A stretch of DNA of 64,000 nt from Mauremys mutica (Eukaryota; Chordata; Testudines; Geoemydidae): contig NC_059082.1 in assembly GCF_020497125.1 (NCBI RefSeq), positions 19,767,965 through 19,831,964 of the forward strand, read 5' to 3'. This document shows, piece by piece, positions 38,412 to 49,100 of the stretch. A program made the position numbers and the translations under genes. Position 1 is the stretch's first letter. Every line of letters begins with the position of its first letter. The notes beneath the pieces are model-generated. The model saw only the letters and a program-made list of their open reading frames with translations, ran no database searches and was not told the DNA's origin.

Positions 38412-38558
38412 CTTTGAAAGGGTCTTTCCATTTGCTGTAAGCATCACAAGTCCTGCACAGCATACCAAGGCACTGGAACTAGACAGACCAGAACTCGGTG
38501 GGATGGTTCCATCTAACAGACAATTCATTCCAGTTAAGCTATTAAGACCGAAATGTTC
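38412..38558 (-). CDS. GALK2: GALK2 coding exon 5 (GHMP phosphate-binding loop)
   Basis: This 147-base exon, phase 0 at both ends, encodes residues 120-168. It starts [17 protein letters not shown] and contains [20 protein letters not shown]. The Pro-Pro-Ser-Ser-Gly-Leu-Ser-Ser-Ser run is the GHMP-family motif 2, which wraps the ATP phosphates. It ends with TLSK. The acceptor is TTCATTGTTAG and the donor is AAG|GTAATT. The intron that follows is the longest in the window at 17.2 kb, and includes one unconfirmed exon-like segment at 36712-36853. Confidence 0.95.
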
Positions 38559-39463
38559 CTAACAATGAAAAAATAAACAATCTGAGTATCAAGTACAGAC
38601 CGCCTTAGACTTTCAATTATTCCATGCTTAGGAAGAGATTTCTATTGCTGAATTGTTGAACTACTGACGTGCTGTTTGGTGTCACCATAAAAAGTCAGGG
38701 GATTTCTGAAATTTTCATTTCTGGTCCTTAAAAAACAAGATTAAAATTCAGAAGAGAAGTGCATGACTATAAGATTTTAAGACCATTTCATATTTTGGTT
38801 GTATCTTGATACCCCTTCTTCACTTAAAAATATTATTTTAAACCCGATATTTTGCATGCTCAGTCTAAGGACAGCAGAGAATTTCTGAGGTCTCTCAGAG
38901 AAGTTGTTGCTGCATTATGGGGCTTAAAACGTTTTTTTTTTCTCTTCTTGAAACTGCTCTACTGCTCAACTACCACTAATATTTCTCAATTGAAAGAGAA
39001 AATAGCCTATTATAGTCTCTACTAAATTAGAAAAGGCACTAAAGCACAGAGCTATTGATTTCCATTCTACCTCTAGATACTCTTCTGTTGTGACTCATGC
39101 CCTGGGTTCTTACAATAGTCCCCAAATTCAGGGTCTCCTAATAGAAGATACTTCCAGAGCCAGCATTCTGCAGTTGTAATCCAAAATGCATTGGAAATTT
39201 GTAGAGATCCTTGTAAAACTGAAGTTTAAGAGACATTTTAGCCATGTGGTAGTTTTACATGCAGCCCAAACAGTGACAGCGAGTAAGAATGCAAACTCCT
39301 GGAATCAGACAGACATTAAATATAGAATTGGAGAAATGTAGAGCTGGAAGGGGTCTTGGAAGGGGTCAAATCCAGTTCCCTGTGCTGTGGCAGGACCAAG
39401 TAAACCTAGACCATCCCCGACAGATCTTTATCCAACCTGTTTTTAAAAACTTCAAATGATGGG

Positions 39464-39669
39464 CAGGGCCGGCTCTAGGCACCAGCGTCCCAAGCATGTG
39501 CTTGGGGTGGCACTTTTGAAGGGGCGGCACTTTTCAAGGGGTGGCACTCCGGCTTTTATTTTTTCAGGGGTTTTTTTGTTTGTTTGTTTTTTGCTTCGGC
39601 AGCAGCATGCCAGGTTTTTGGGGTTTTTTTTTTTTGCTTGGTGCGGCAAAAAACCTGGAGCCGGCACTG
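39464..39669. mobile_element. hAT miniature element inside CR1
   Basis: The inverted ends are CAGGGCCGGCTC and GAGCCGGCACTG. A perfect 8-bp duplication ATGATGGG flanks them (39456-39463, 39670-39677). The 206-base body includes GCATGTGCTTGGGGTGGCAC. It splits the CR1 3' region. Confidence 0.88.
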
Positions 39670-40523
39670 ATGATGGGGATTCCACAACCTCCCTTGAAAG
39701 TCTGTTCCAGAGATTAACTAGCCTTCCAAATCGAAAGATTTTCCTAATATTTAACCCAAATGTCCCTTGCAGTAGATTAAGCCCATTACTTCTTGTCGTG
39801 CCTTCAGTGGATACAGAGAACAATTGATCCCTGTCCTCTTTGTAATAGCCCGTAACAGATTTGAAGACAGTTATTAGCCCACTCCCTCCCCCTCCGCCCT
39901 CTTTTCTCAAGACTAAACATGCCCAGTGTTTTTAACCTTTCCTTATAGGTCAGCTTTTCTAAACCTTTGATTCCTTTTGTTGCCCTCGTATGGACTCCCT
40001 CGAATTTGCCCACTTCTTTCCTAGAGTGAGGTACCAAGAACTGGACACAGAACTCCAGAAGAGGCCTCTGAGTAGGGCAGGACAGTTACCTCCCGTGGTT
40101 TACACCCCAGTTACACTCTGGTTACTACAGCCCAGAATGATATTAGCCTTTTTCGCAGTTGCATCACATTGTTGACTCATATTCAATTTGTGATCCACTA
40201 TAGCCCCAGAATCCTTTTCAGCGGTACTATCATCTAGCCAGCTATTCCTCATATTGTAGTTGTACATTTGGTCTCTCTTCCTAAGTGCAATACTTTGCAC
40301 TAGCCACTACTGAATTTCATCTTGTTGAACTCAGACCAATCATCCAATTTGTCAAGGTCATTTTGAATTCTAATCCTGTCCTCAGGAGTGCTTGCAACCC
40401 CTCCCAGCTTGGTGTTATCTGCAAATTTTATAAGCATACTTTCCACTCCATTATCCAAGTCAATAATGAAAAGATTGAATAGTGCCAGATCCAAGACTGA
40501 CCCCTGCAGGACCCCAGTAGGGG

Positions 40524-41465
40524 TGCAGGTTCTGGCCGGGGGTGCAGACTCTGGGGTGGGGTTGGGGATAAGAGGTTTGGGGTGCAGGAGGGTGCTCTGG
40601 GTTAGGATCAAGGGGTTTGGAGAGCAGGAGGGGGATCAGGGCTGGGGCAGGGGGTTGGGGTGAGGGGAGAGGCTCAGGGGTTCAGGCTCCGAGCGGCACT
40701 TACCTCAAGCGGCTCCTGGAAGCAGTGGCATATCCCTTCGCTGGCTTCTACACGGAGGGGCTCTGCACGCTGCCCCATCCGCAGGCACCACCCTTGCAGC
40801 TCTCATTGGAGTGCCAGAGGGGGCCATTGGAGCACATAGGAGCAGGGCCATGCTGCGGCTTCCGAGAGCCGCATGGTACGGCCCCTGACCCTGCGCCCCA
40901 GCTGGAGCACTGGAGCGGGGCCGAGCCGTGTGGTGGAGCTCCCGACGCAGTGCCCCAGCTGACGTGCTGGAGCAGGTCCAAGCTACGTGGTGCGGCCCCA
41001 GCTCCCGCTAGAGTGCTGGAGCGGCCCCCGACCCAGCGCCCCAGCTGGAGCAGGGCCGAGCTGCGTGGTGCAGCCCACGATCCAGCTGGAGCGCCGGAGT
41101 GGCCCCCGACCCAGCGCCCCGGCTGGGGCGCTGGAGCAGGGCCGAGCCACGTGGTGCGGCCCAAAACCCAGCGCCCCGGCTGGAGCACTGGAGCAGCCCC
41201 CAACCCAGCACCCCCACCGGAGTGGGCCAAGCCGCGTGGTGCAGCCCTCGACCCAGCCGGAGCGGGGCCAAGCCACATGGTCCAGTCCCCGACCCAGCCA
41301 GAGCACCAGAGAGGGGCCGAGCCGCACGGTCCGGCCCCCGACCCAACGCTCCAGCCAGAGCGGAGCTGAGTCACGTGGTGTGGTCCCCAACCCCACTCCC
41401 TAGCGGGCGCTGCGAGCCAACTGAAAACGGCTCACGGGCCACAGTTTTCCCACCCCTGCACTAGG
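40524..41465. repeat. GC-rich minisatellite-bearing insertion in CR1
   Basis: A G-rich lead (40524-40700) is followed by a transition to 40860, then eight or so degenerate tandem units of about 55-65 bases at 40860-41400. Their core is GGCCGAGCCGCGTGGTGCGG, CCCCCGACCCAGCGCCCC and CTGGAGC. The right end CCCACCCCTG resembles a hAT terminus. The left end and the target duplication are not clear. Open frames up to 250 codons here result from the lack of stops in GC-rich repeats. Confidence 0.65.
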
Positions 41466-44186
41466 CCAGTAACCCTGTCAAAGAAAAATTAGGTTGGCTT
41501 GACATGATTTGTTCTTGAAAAATCCATGCTGGTTATTCCTTATAACCCTATTCTCCTCCAGGTGCTTACAAATTCATTGTTTAATAATTTGTTCTAGTAT
41601 CTTTCCAGGTATCGAAGTTAGGCTGCCGACTTGAATATCTAAATATTCTTTAATCTATTCTTTCCTTGTTTTGGCTTGCATTCTTACCACTTGTGGTTAA
41701 TATTAATTGTGTTTGTATACAGTTGTATTAGCAGCTTGGAAAAAAATAGATGGATATTATAGCCTTGGTTCTGCTACATATGCAGTATAATGAAGTCACT
41801 TGGTAGAAAGCCTATACATTAATTATATGTATACAGTAAATAATAGTAGATAGTGTGATATGAGAAATATTTGTACAAGAGAGGACCTTTTCTAACTCTA
41901 AAGTTATGAGCTTATGTGAGGCCGCTCTGCTTTTGATGACTGCTATCTTACTATTTATATTTAAAGCAAAGGGATAACTTCAGAGATTTTCCTCTGACTC
42001 AAAATGTGATTGTGTGCATGTGCACACACACAAGATTAATATCATATATAAACTTTCATTCGTGGATCCCAAAACACGATCTGTAGATTGTATTTTGTTC
42101 TTACATTTTTAAACATTTTAGTTCTCTTCGTACTTAACAATTTTTATATAATCTCTAGCCCACTTTGGTTCAAAATAAACAATATATTGTACCAACCAAA
42201 ATATCACCCACATAAATTGTATAAATACATATACATCATTGTGCCAATGCAGATTTACGTAACTGTCACAATGACCTGAGAAATGCCAACATTTCTCAGA
42301 AAAAAGCTCCCATCTTTTCGTACAAAAAAAATCTATGACTGTTCCTGAAATAAAGCCAACTGTAGGCAATACAGGCAGAGTTCATGCAGCACATAAGAAA
42401 ACAGATCTTGTTGAATGTGTCTCTTCATTGCTACAAATTATCTAAAAATTCCCTTTCCAGAAATACAAACAAATTATTAATTGAAATGCTATTGCTGCCA
42501 ATGTCCTTTCATGCAGAACATCAGACAAGCTTGTTTAAAAAACCACTTGAGTAATATATTTCACCAGAAACTCATCCACGGGGTTGTCTTCAATGTGAAT
42601 CAGACTTGCAAACTTATCACGCAATGTTTAAATAAAAAACTTACTCCAGTTTCAGAAATGAAAATGGACTTTGCCAAGTTCTACAATAGTTCTATCCCAA
42701 AAGGATAACATGTTCAATTTCATATAAACAGATTATCCCCTTGGACCCTTTTAGTATTTGCATTTGAATGTTTCTTAAGAGTCTGTAGCATTTATGCTTA
42801 TTTTCTGCCAGCATTAGAGTATACAAACCTGCTTTGCATATTAACCATCAAGCTTAAAAAATTGTTTTTAAGATCTAACTCTCAAAAGCAGACCCCAAAA
42901 TATGTAGGACCACTTAAGTCTTGTTTCTCTAAGCCATTTTACTGTAAAGAAAACTATCATAAATTGCCAAAGTAAATTAAATGAATGTTTTACTTGTGGA
43001 GCAATTCGGAGATTGAAAATGTTCATATCAGGGCAAATAGGAGTCACTGATTGGGGCTTGAAACATATAGGGCAGTGACTTAGGAATTTTAGATCATAAA
43101 AAGAACAGTTTGATAGTTTGATTGCATAGTATAACACGTTTTAAAGGTGCTAAATGAACTACTGAACTGAACATTCACCGTTCTGTCAAAGTTTCAGACA
43201 GAAGTAGATGTACCGGTACTCACAGTACATTTTTTTTCTTGGACTAATAAAGAAAGAGCTGTTGTTTTGTTCTGAATCAAGTATGATTTTTAAAAGGCAT
43301 AGTTAAGATAAAAGGGTGGTACTTTCAAAAACACCTAAGTGAGTCAGGAGTACAATGACTTTCAATGGTACTTAGTTCTTAACTGAGTTATGAGCTTTTG
43401 AAAATCCCACCCCAAAGACGTGCATTGAAAAGCCTGCACAGCTAATCATTTGCAGCAGATTATTGCAACTGAAACTGTTTTTTAAAACTAATTTATTTTG
43501 CTTGCTTTATCAATGGTTTATTTTTGTTGTTGTTTTGTTTTGGGGAGGGGGTTGCATTTCCTTGTGCCTAGCATGTGCAATAGGACCAGTCAATTTCACT
43601 ATTTGGTTCTCATGCACTGGGGCGGTGGGGAGGAGGGGTCTGTATGTCTTTCCAATACTCCTAGGAATTATTTACATTTTAAAATAGTCTTCACTTGGGG
43701 GACAGGGAAGAGGGAAGAAATTATTATTTTAGGTTCCATATTTCCAAACCTACAGCCCCCTTTTAAAAATAAACCTTAAGCATGAGGTTCTGTTCCGCAA
43801 TGTGTCTAACTTTAAAATAAAAAAATGTAAATTGAAATAGTCAATGAGTCTGATCATGATCCCACAAAATTAATCCATTGTTCTGTATAATAATGTATAT
43901 AATAAATCTAATGTGGGTTTTATATCCTGCAAATATTTTCATACAAGCAAAACAAAAATATTTTACAAATTTTAATATAAATATAAAAAAGTACTTTAGT
44001 TAACAGGATACAAAAGACAACTACAAACTGTGGTGAAAATGAAGTTGTATGAGTAAATAATGCCCTATTAAATAATATATTTTATAAATGAGTGTAATAG
44101 GACATTATATAATATACACCCACATTATATTTTAATCTTAAAAGGTAGCCCATATAATACATATGTGTTAAATGAATTTGGTTTAC

Positions 44187-44277
44187 CTGAACTCCTTTCA
44201 ATCCACATAGGAAGTAGTTGTGCCACACAGGTTTGGTTTTGTTAATGTGAATGTTCTTCACACTAGTACTGAAGTCC
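44187..44277 (-). CDS. GALK2: GALK2 coding exon 4
   Basis: This 91-base exon supplies the last base of codon 89 (Ser here, Pro in human) and residues 90-119, reading [18 protein letters not shown] and then [12 protein letters not shown]. It belongs to the N-terminal half of the GHMP fold, before the phosphate-binding loop. The acceptor is TTTTTGCAG and the donor CAG|GTAAAC, leaving phase 0. Flanking introns are 12.6 kb upstream, which hold the large Harbinger element, and 5.6 kb downstream. The Asn-Asn-Ile-Gln stretch of human reads Lys-Asn-Ile-His here. No defect is visible. Confidence 0.95.
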
Positions 44278-44886
44278 CTGCAAAAACAGATATAACACAG
44301 TCTATAAAAATGTCAGTACGTTTAGTTCCACGGCTTATTGCTGCCATCTGCTGATGAAACAGCAACATTTACATTTTGCCCGGAACATTTTTTTTTATAC
44401 AATACGTATTATGTCCTTTTCCTCTGGCTCTTCTTCCACCTTATTCAACAACTGTACAAAAAAGCTGTTTAATAGAAACATTGCTAATACATCAAATCTG
44501 GCCCCAAAACTAGGCTTTGTAAAAACAAACTATGAAACTGAACACCAAAAGTGTTTTCATGCCTTTTAAAACATTCCCATGGACGCAGCTGTTTAAAACA
44601 AACAAATTACCTGCAAAGTTTGCATCCCAAATATTGCAACCTTGTGCTATAACCAGAAAAGGAAACTGACTAGTGTATTTTCTGGCAATGCTGAGAAAAA
44701 TGAAATAAGGGGATTGGTTTTGTTTTTAAAAAACATCTACCATACTCTAAATATTAAAACACAAATGCAATTTTTATTTCTTTCTTCTTAATATTCTAAG
44801 TTATCAGTGACAGAATAGGTGTGAACATTTGTTTTTTTAATATATAATATAACATAAAAAAGCATCCTTTTGAAGATACCTCTGTG

Positions 44887-45592
44887 TAGGGTGACCAGAT
44901 GTCCCATTTTTAAAGGAACAGTCCCATATTTAAGCCCTCCTGCGGGTGTCCCGACTTTTTCTTAAAAATGGACAAATTGTGCCGTATTTTCTGTCTCTCT
45001 TCCCCCACTCCCCCCCATCAGTACTGGTGGGTCCTGCTGCTGGCCGGATCCCTGCTTGCCAGCCATCCACCCACCAGCAGTGAATGGGGGAATCCGGTGG
45101 CCAACAATGGGGGTATGTGTGCAAGGCAGGTGGCAAGGTGAAGATGCAGCACGCAGGGCCAACTGCAACCCCCTGCTGGTCCGTCAGTGCAGCCCCTGCT
45201 GCATGCGGGCTTTTGGCAAGGCCTCACCCCCCCTCCCATTTCTGGCTGGCATTGGCTGCACGCTGCGAGCAGCAGTGGCTGGTGAGTACGGGCAGGCGTC
45301 AGGCAGCGGCCGATTACGTGTCTTTTCTGCTGCCCACCCATCAGCCCTTTACATGCCCCCTCTCTCGCTGTCCTCTCCCTGATTTACCCCTTTGCCCCTC
45401 CCCCCAGCTCTGCCGCTCCCAGTGCTGTGCGGAGAATCAGCCCTTGGTTGGAGCGCTCAGCTCACCAACAGCCTGGCCAGCAGGCTCCTTCCTTCCTCCA
45501 CTGCCTCTGACTGGGCCAGTCCAAGACTCTCCGGCCCAGGGCACTGGCCAGGAGGAGCTGAGCCCTGTGTGTGCCAAAGCCCCGCGCAGCAC
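44887..45592. mobile_element. hAT-like element, left end with GC-rich interior
   Basis: It starts TAGGGTGACCAGATGTCCCA, a terminus shared with the small element at 45593-45773. The interior is GC-rich with no recognisable coding. Its own right end is not visible, so it may be truncated or share the right end of its neighbour. Confidence 0.5.
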
Positions 45593-45773
45593 TAAGGTGA
45601 CCAGATGAGAGGGAGAAAATATCAGTGGAGCGGAAAAAAAAAAAAAGGTAAGTGCTGCCGGCGGAGCGAAATATTGGGACAAATTGCATCCCGACCAAAG
45701 ATCGTTCGGGACGCGGGACAAACACCTAAATATTGGGATGGTTCCGATTTTATCGGGACGTCTGGTCACCCTA
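45593..45773. mobile_element. hAT miniature element
   Basis: The ends TAAGGTGACCAGA and TCTGGTCACCCTA are inverted repeats. The flanks CGCAGCAC (45585-45592) and TGCAACAC (45774-45781) agree at six of eight positions. It has an internal A run (45639-45651). Length 181 bases. Confidence 0.7.
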
Positions 45774-46569
45774 TGCAACACTGGCATGGGGAAGCCTCTC
45801 CTCCTCTCAGCTAAACTCTTTCCCAGCCTGTTCAAGCCCCAAACCTGCAGGCTCCACAGCAACCCACGGGACAGGAGCTCAGAACCCTTTTTACCCCCTA
45901 CCCTTCCCCACCTTGGGTCCTGTCTCCAGGGAGCGTGGGGCTGCTCCATCCCCTAAGCACAATGCATCCTTAGGGCTTAATTCCTTCCTGCCTGCGCTGT
46001 AGTCGGGAGTGGGAGAGAGGAGACAGGACAGGAGGCAGCGGGGTTATGTCGGTGGCCAGCAGCAGCCTGGAGGTGTTAACTGCCTTTCAATCCTCTTTCA
46101 ATAAAGTAAGGCCTTGTAAAGAAAAACAAAAACAAAAACACTGTGCGGGGAGGAAGGGACAAGCTGCTTCCAGCCACGAGGAGGGAGGGTGGGGAGAAAG
46201 AAGAAGAGATGAGCTCTGTAAAGACATGGGCTAGCTCATCCCTCATCCGCTCCCCCCACCCCATCCTCTGCGGCTGGAAGCAGCTCCCATCCCTGGCCTT
46301 CCACACAGTGCCAAAAGGCTGCTGCTGGTGTGAACCCTGGCACAGCACCCTACCTATGTGTATTAAGATTTTCATTATTTAAATAGTGCCAAGTGGATTA
46401 TAACCAAGGCCCTCAGCAAAATGAAGCTAAATTTTGCAGCAGACCCTGAACTCTGCAGCAGTTTCATATCTGTTAACAAATGAAAGGTTTTTAATGAACT
46501 AAATATGAATATGAGACACAAAATCAATAGAGACCCTGAATTATATATTTCGATATTAAATTCAATTTA

Positions 46570-46810
46570 AGTATCAGAGGGGTAGCCGTGTTAGTCTGGT
46601 TCTGTAGAAGCAGCAAAGAATCCTGTGGCACCTTATAGACTAACAGACGTTTTGCAGCATGAGCTTTTGTGGGTGAATACCCACTTCTTCGGATGCATCC
46701 GAAGTCTTGCAAGTCTTGCATCCGAAGAAGTGGGTATTCACCCACGAAAGCTCATGCTGCAAAACGTCTGTTAGTCTATAAGGTGCCACAGGATTCTTTG
46801 CTGCTTCTAC
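46570..46810 (+). mobile_element. Near-perfect hairpin repeat dimer
   Basis: It is flanked by a perfect 12-bp duplication AAATTCAATTTA (46558-46569 and 46811-46822). A 34-base head with GGTAGCCGTGTTAGTCTGG is followed by two 94-base arms (46604-46697, 46717-46810). The arms are inverted and differ at one base, a CpG to TpG change, around a 19-base loop. It is the same family and architecture as 32035-32445. Confidence 0.9.
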
Positions 46811-46938
46811 AAATTCAATTTAGTTACACTGCCCCCCTCACTTTCAATTTTCAATGTGCTGCAGATTTGTGTGTGTACAATGCCTAATGGCATCACCAAA
46901 GATGTCGCAGGGAAGGTGGAGATTTTGGGGCACAGTTA

Positions 46939-47178
46939 GGGTATGTCTACACCCCAGCTGGAAGCGAGCCTATGAGGCTCATGCTAGATAGGCTTGTGCT
47001 AGTGGGACTTGAGCCTGTATGCTCAAAATAGCAATATGGATACTGTGACTCAGGCTGGAGCTTGGGCACGCAAGCCTAGGGGACTGGGTTGGCTTGAGAG
47101 CCCAAGCCACAACACTCATACTGTTATTTTTAGCACACTAGCTGAAGTCTCACTCCAAGATGCAGTGTAGATGTACCA
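46939..47178. mobile_element. Harbinger-like miniature element
   Basis: It starts GGGTATGTCTACAC and ends GTGTAGATGTACCA, flanked by TTA on both sides (46936-46938, 47179-47181). The TSD and termini fit PIF/Harbinger. The body contains inverted GGCTTG/CAAGCC and AATAGCAATATGG motifs. Confidence 0.75.
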
Positions 47179-47889
47179 TTAGGATGTTGGAAACTGAGGA
47201 GGTGTGGAAGGCAATACAGGATTAGCTGAACAATTCTGCTACTCATACTGTTTAAGGACTCAAGAAGAAGACACTATATCGGTTTAAACGCAGCTCACAT
47301 TTTCAAGTTTGCCTTCATAACCGTAAGGGCTAGAAATACAATTTTCTTAAAAGAGGACAATTTTGTTTCAGAACCATAATTCTGTGGCAAGTGGATAAAA
47401 CAAATTCCATAGCAAATTCTGCAGCTACAGAAACATGGAATACACAGATCTTGGATTACATTCCTGTATTTTGCTAAATTAGATAAAAATTAAAGCAGCA
47501 TAATGGAAATAACTTGGTCAAAAGTCTCTATTGAATCAATTTAAAATTAATCAGTAGTGCAGAAGGGGCTTGACACAGGTGCACAATTCCAAATAACACT
47601 GCTAGAAGTTAGGTGTCTGCATCAAGAGGGAAAATGGCACCATGTAGTGTATAAAATAAAGTGTAGCTTGTACTGGCAGGACTATAAAACATGCATCCAA
47701 TGGGTCCAATGCTCCCTTGTGAGGAGTGAGTTTCAACTCATAGGTTCCTCTTCATTCTTCTATTAGAATGCGGGAACAGGTGCCATGCGGGAACAGGTGC
47801 CCCTTATACTGCAGACCCCTTTGTATCCTCTGCACCACGTCTTTAATCTCACCTTTCCCAAGTCATTTCTTTAAACCATCCTCTGCGTC

Positions 47890-48057
47890 CCTTGGCCTGC
47901 ACTGCTTCCAACAGCCCCCATTGGCCTGGAGCAGCGAACCACGGCCAGGGGGAGCCGCGATAGGCCGAACCAGCGGATGCGGCAGGTAAACAAACCAGCC
48001 CGGCTCGCCAGGGGCTTTCCCTACACAAGCGATGTCCCAAGTTTGGGAAACACTGCC
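47890..48057. mobile_element. Right half of a palindromic hAT element
   Basis: The stretch includes CCATTGGCCTGGAGCAGCGA and GGGGCTTTCCCTACACAAGC and ends GGGAAACACTG. It matches the right half of the complete element at 59039-59370. The left half is absent. Confidence 0.7.
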
Positions 48058-48574
48058 ACAGAGGAACACCATTATTGGTATAAAACACCTTTATATTAAT
48101 ATAACGACAAAGGGGAGTTTGTACTACTTTAACTAGACCCGTACAGTTAAAGCAGCACAACTTCTCTGTGTAGATAAGCCCTTAGGCCTGGTCTACACTA
48201 GGACTTTAATTCGAATTTAGCAGCGTTAATTCGAACTAACCGCTCAACCGTCCACACCAGGAAGCCATTTAATTCGAACTAGAGGGCTCTTTAGTTCGAA
48301 TTCGGTACTCCACCCCGACAGGTGGAGTAACACTAAATTCGACATGGCTAGCTCGAATTAGGCTAGGTGTGGATGCAAATCGAACTTAGTAGCTCCGGGA
48401 GCTATCCCACAGTGCACCACTCTGTTGACGCTCTGGGCAGCAGTCCGAGCTTCGATGCTCTGAGCAGCCACACAGGAAACGACCCGGGAAAATTTGAATT
48501 CATTTTCCTGTCTGGGCACTTTGAATCTGACGTCCTGGCTGGACATCGGGGCGAGCTCCGCAGCACCTGCAACG

Positions 48575-49100
48575 ATGCAGAGCTCTCCAGCAGAGGAGTT
48601 CATGTTATCTGTGAATAGAAAGAGGGACCCAGCATAGACTGACTGGGAACTCTTCGATCTGATCGGTGTGTGGGGCGAGGAGTCTGTGCTTTCGGAGCTG
48701 CGCTCCAACAAACGGAATGCAAAGACCTACGAGAAGGTCTCCAAAGCCATGATCCAGACAGAGGATACAGCCGTCATGCAACGCATCGCCGCGTGAAAAC
48801 CAAGGACCCCAGACAAGGCTACCAAAAAATCAAAGCGGCAAACGGACGCTACGGAGCCTGCCACCACTGCCCCACCAGTGACCATGGACTCTGATGATGG
48901 GACAGTGTCGACGGCCAGTTCCTCGACGATGTTCACGGACGGGGAAGATGAGGAAGTGTTTGTGGAGGACGAGGCAGGCGAGAGCACTTACAACGCTGGT
49001 TTCCCCGACAGCCAGGATCTATTCATCACCGTCACGGAGATCCCCTACCAACCCTCCCCGGCCATGAACCCGGATCCTGAATCAGGGGAAGGAGCAGTCG
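48575..49100 (+). pseudogene. Myb/SANT-like protein of Harbinger, first exon
   Basis: The frame from ATG at 48575 is interrupted by TAG at 48635, at a place where I expect the first conserved Trp of the SANT domain. It then continues DLIGVWGEESVLSELRSNKR and NAKTYEKVSKAM. A deletion and frame change follow near 48765-48800, because the expected YQKIKAANGR lies in another frame. An acidic Ser/Thr-rich tail (TMFTDGEDEEVFVEDEAGES, then DSQDLFITVTEIPYQPSPAM) leads to a donor G|GTAAGT at 49100. The accessory protein normally binds DNA and carries the nuclease to the nucleus; this copy is broken. Confidence 0.7.

Larger units (their letters stand above)
39319..41650 (-). mobile_element. CR1 LINE, reverse-transcriptase part, split by two insertions
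   Basis: The minus strand reads GVLQGSVLDLALFNLFIIDL and NGVESMLIKFADNTKLGGVA, the CR1 reverse transcriptase palm with the Ala-Asp-Asn catalytic box altered from the usual Ala-Asp-Asp. The C-terminal part is at 39804-40037 (EKLTYKERLKTLGMFSLEKR). CR1 sequence is interrupted at 39464-39669 and about 40524-41465, and resumes at about 41466-41650 (GGCTTGACATGATTTGTTCT). It is not functional. Confidence 0.85.
38559..44186 (-). other. GALK2: GALK2 intron 4
   Basis: This intron is dominated by a CR1 fragment (39319-41650) interrupted by a small hAT element and by a GC-rich minisatellite block. At 43310-43400 there is a short imperfect inverted repeat of the type TTTCAAAAACACC... TTTTGAAAATCCC, an old dispersed palindrome. 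The parts 38560-39315, 41655-43305 and 43405-44186 are AT-rich and show nothing assignable. Confidence 0.55.

Noticed and set aside
39452..39910. 152-codon open frame on the minus strand
   Set aside because: It runs through the hAT miniature element and across its junctions into CR1, so it is a chance fusion.
40617..41403. Open frames of 250, 208 and 138 codons on both strands
   Set aside because: They lie in GC-rich tandem units and are open in many frames at once; the peptides are repeats of the same few residues.
45018..45949. Open frames of 174 and 170 codons
   Set aside because: They cross the GC-rich interior and the ends of transposable elements and have no recognisable domain.
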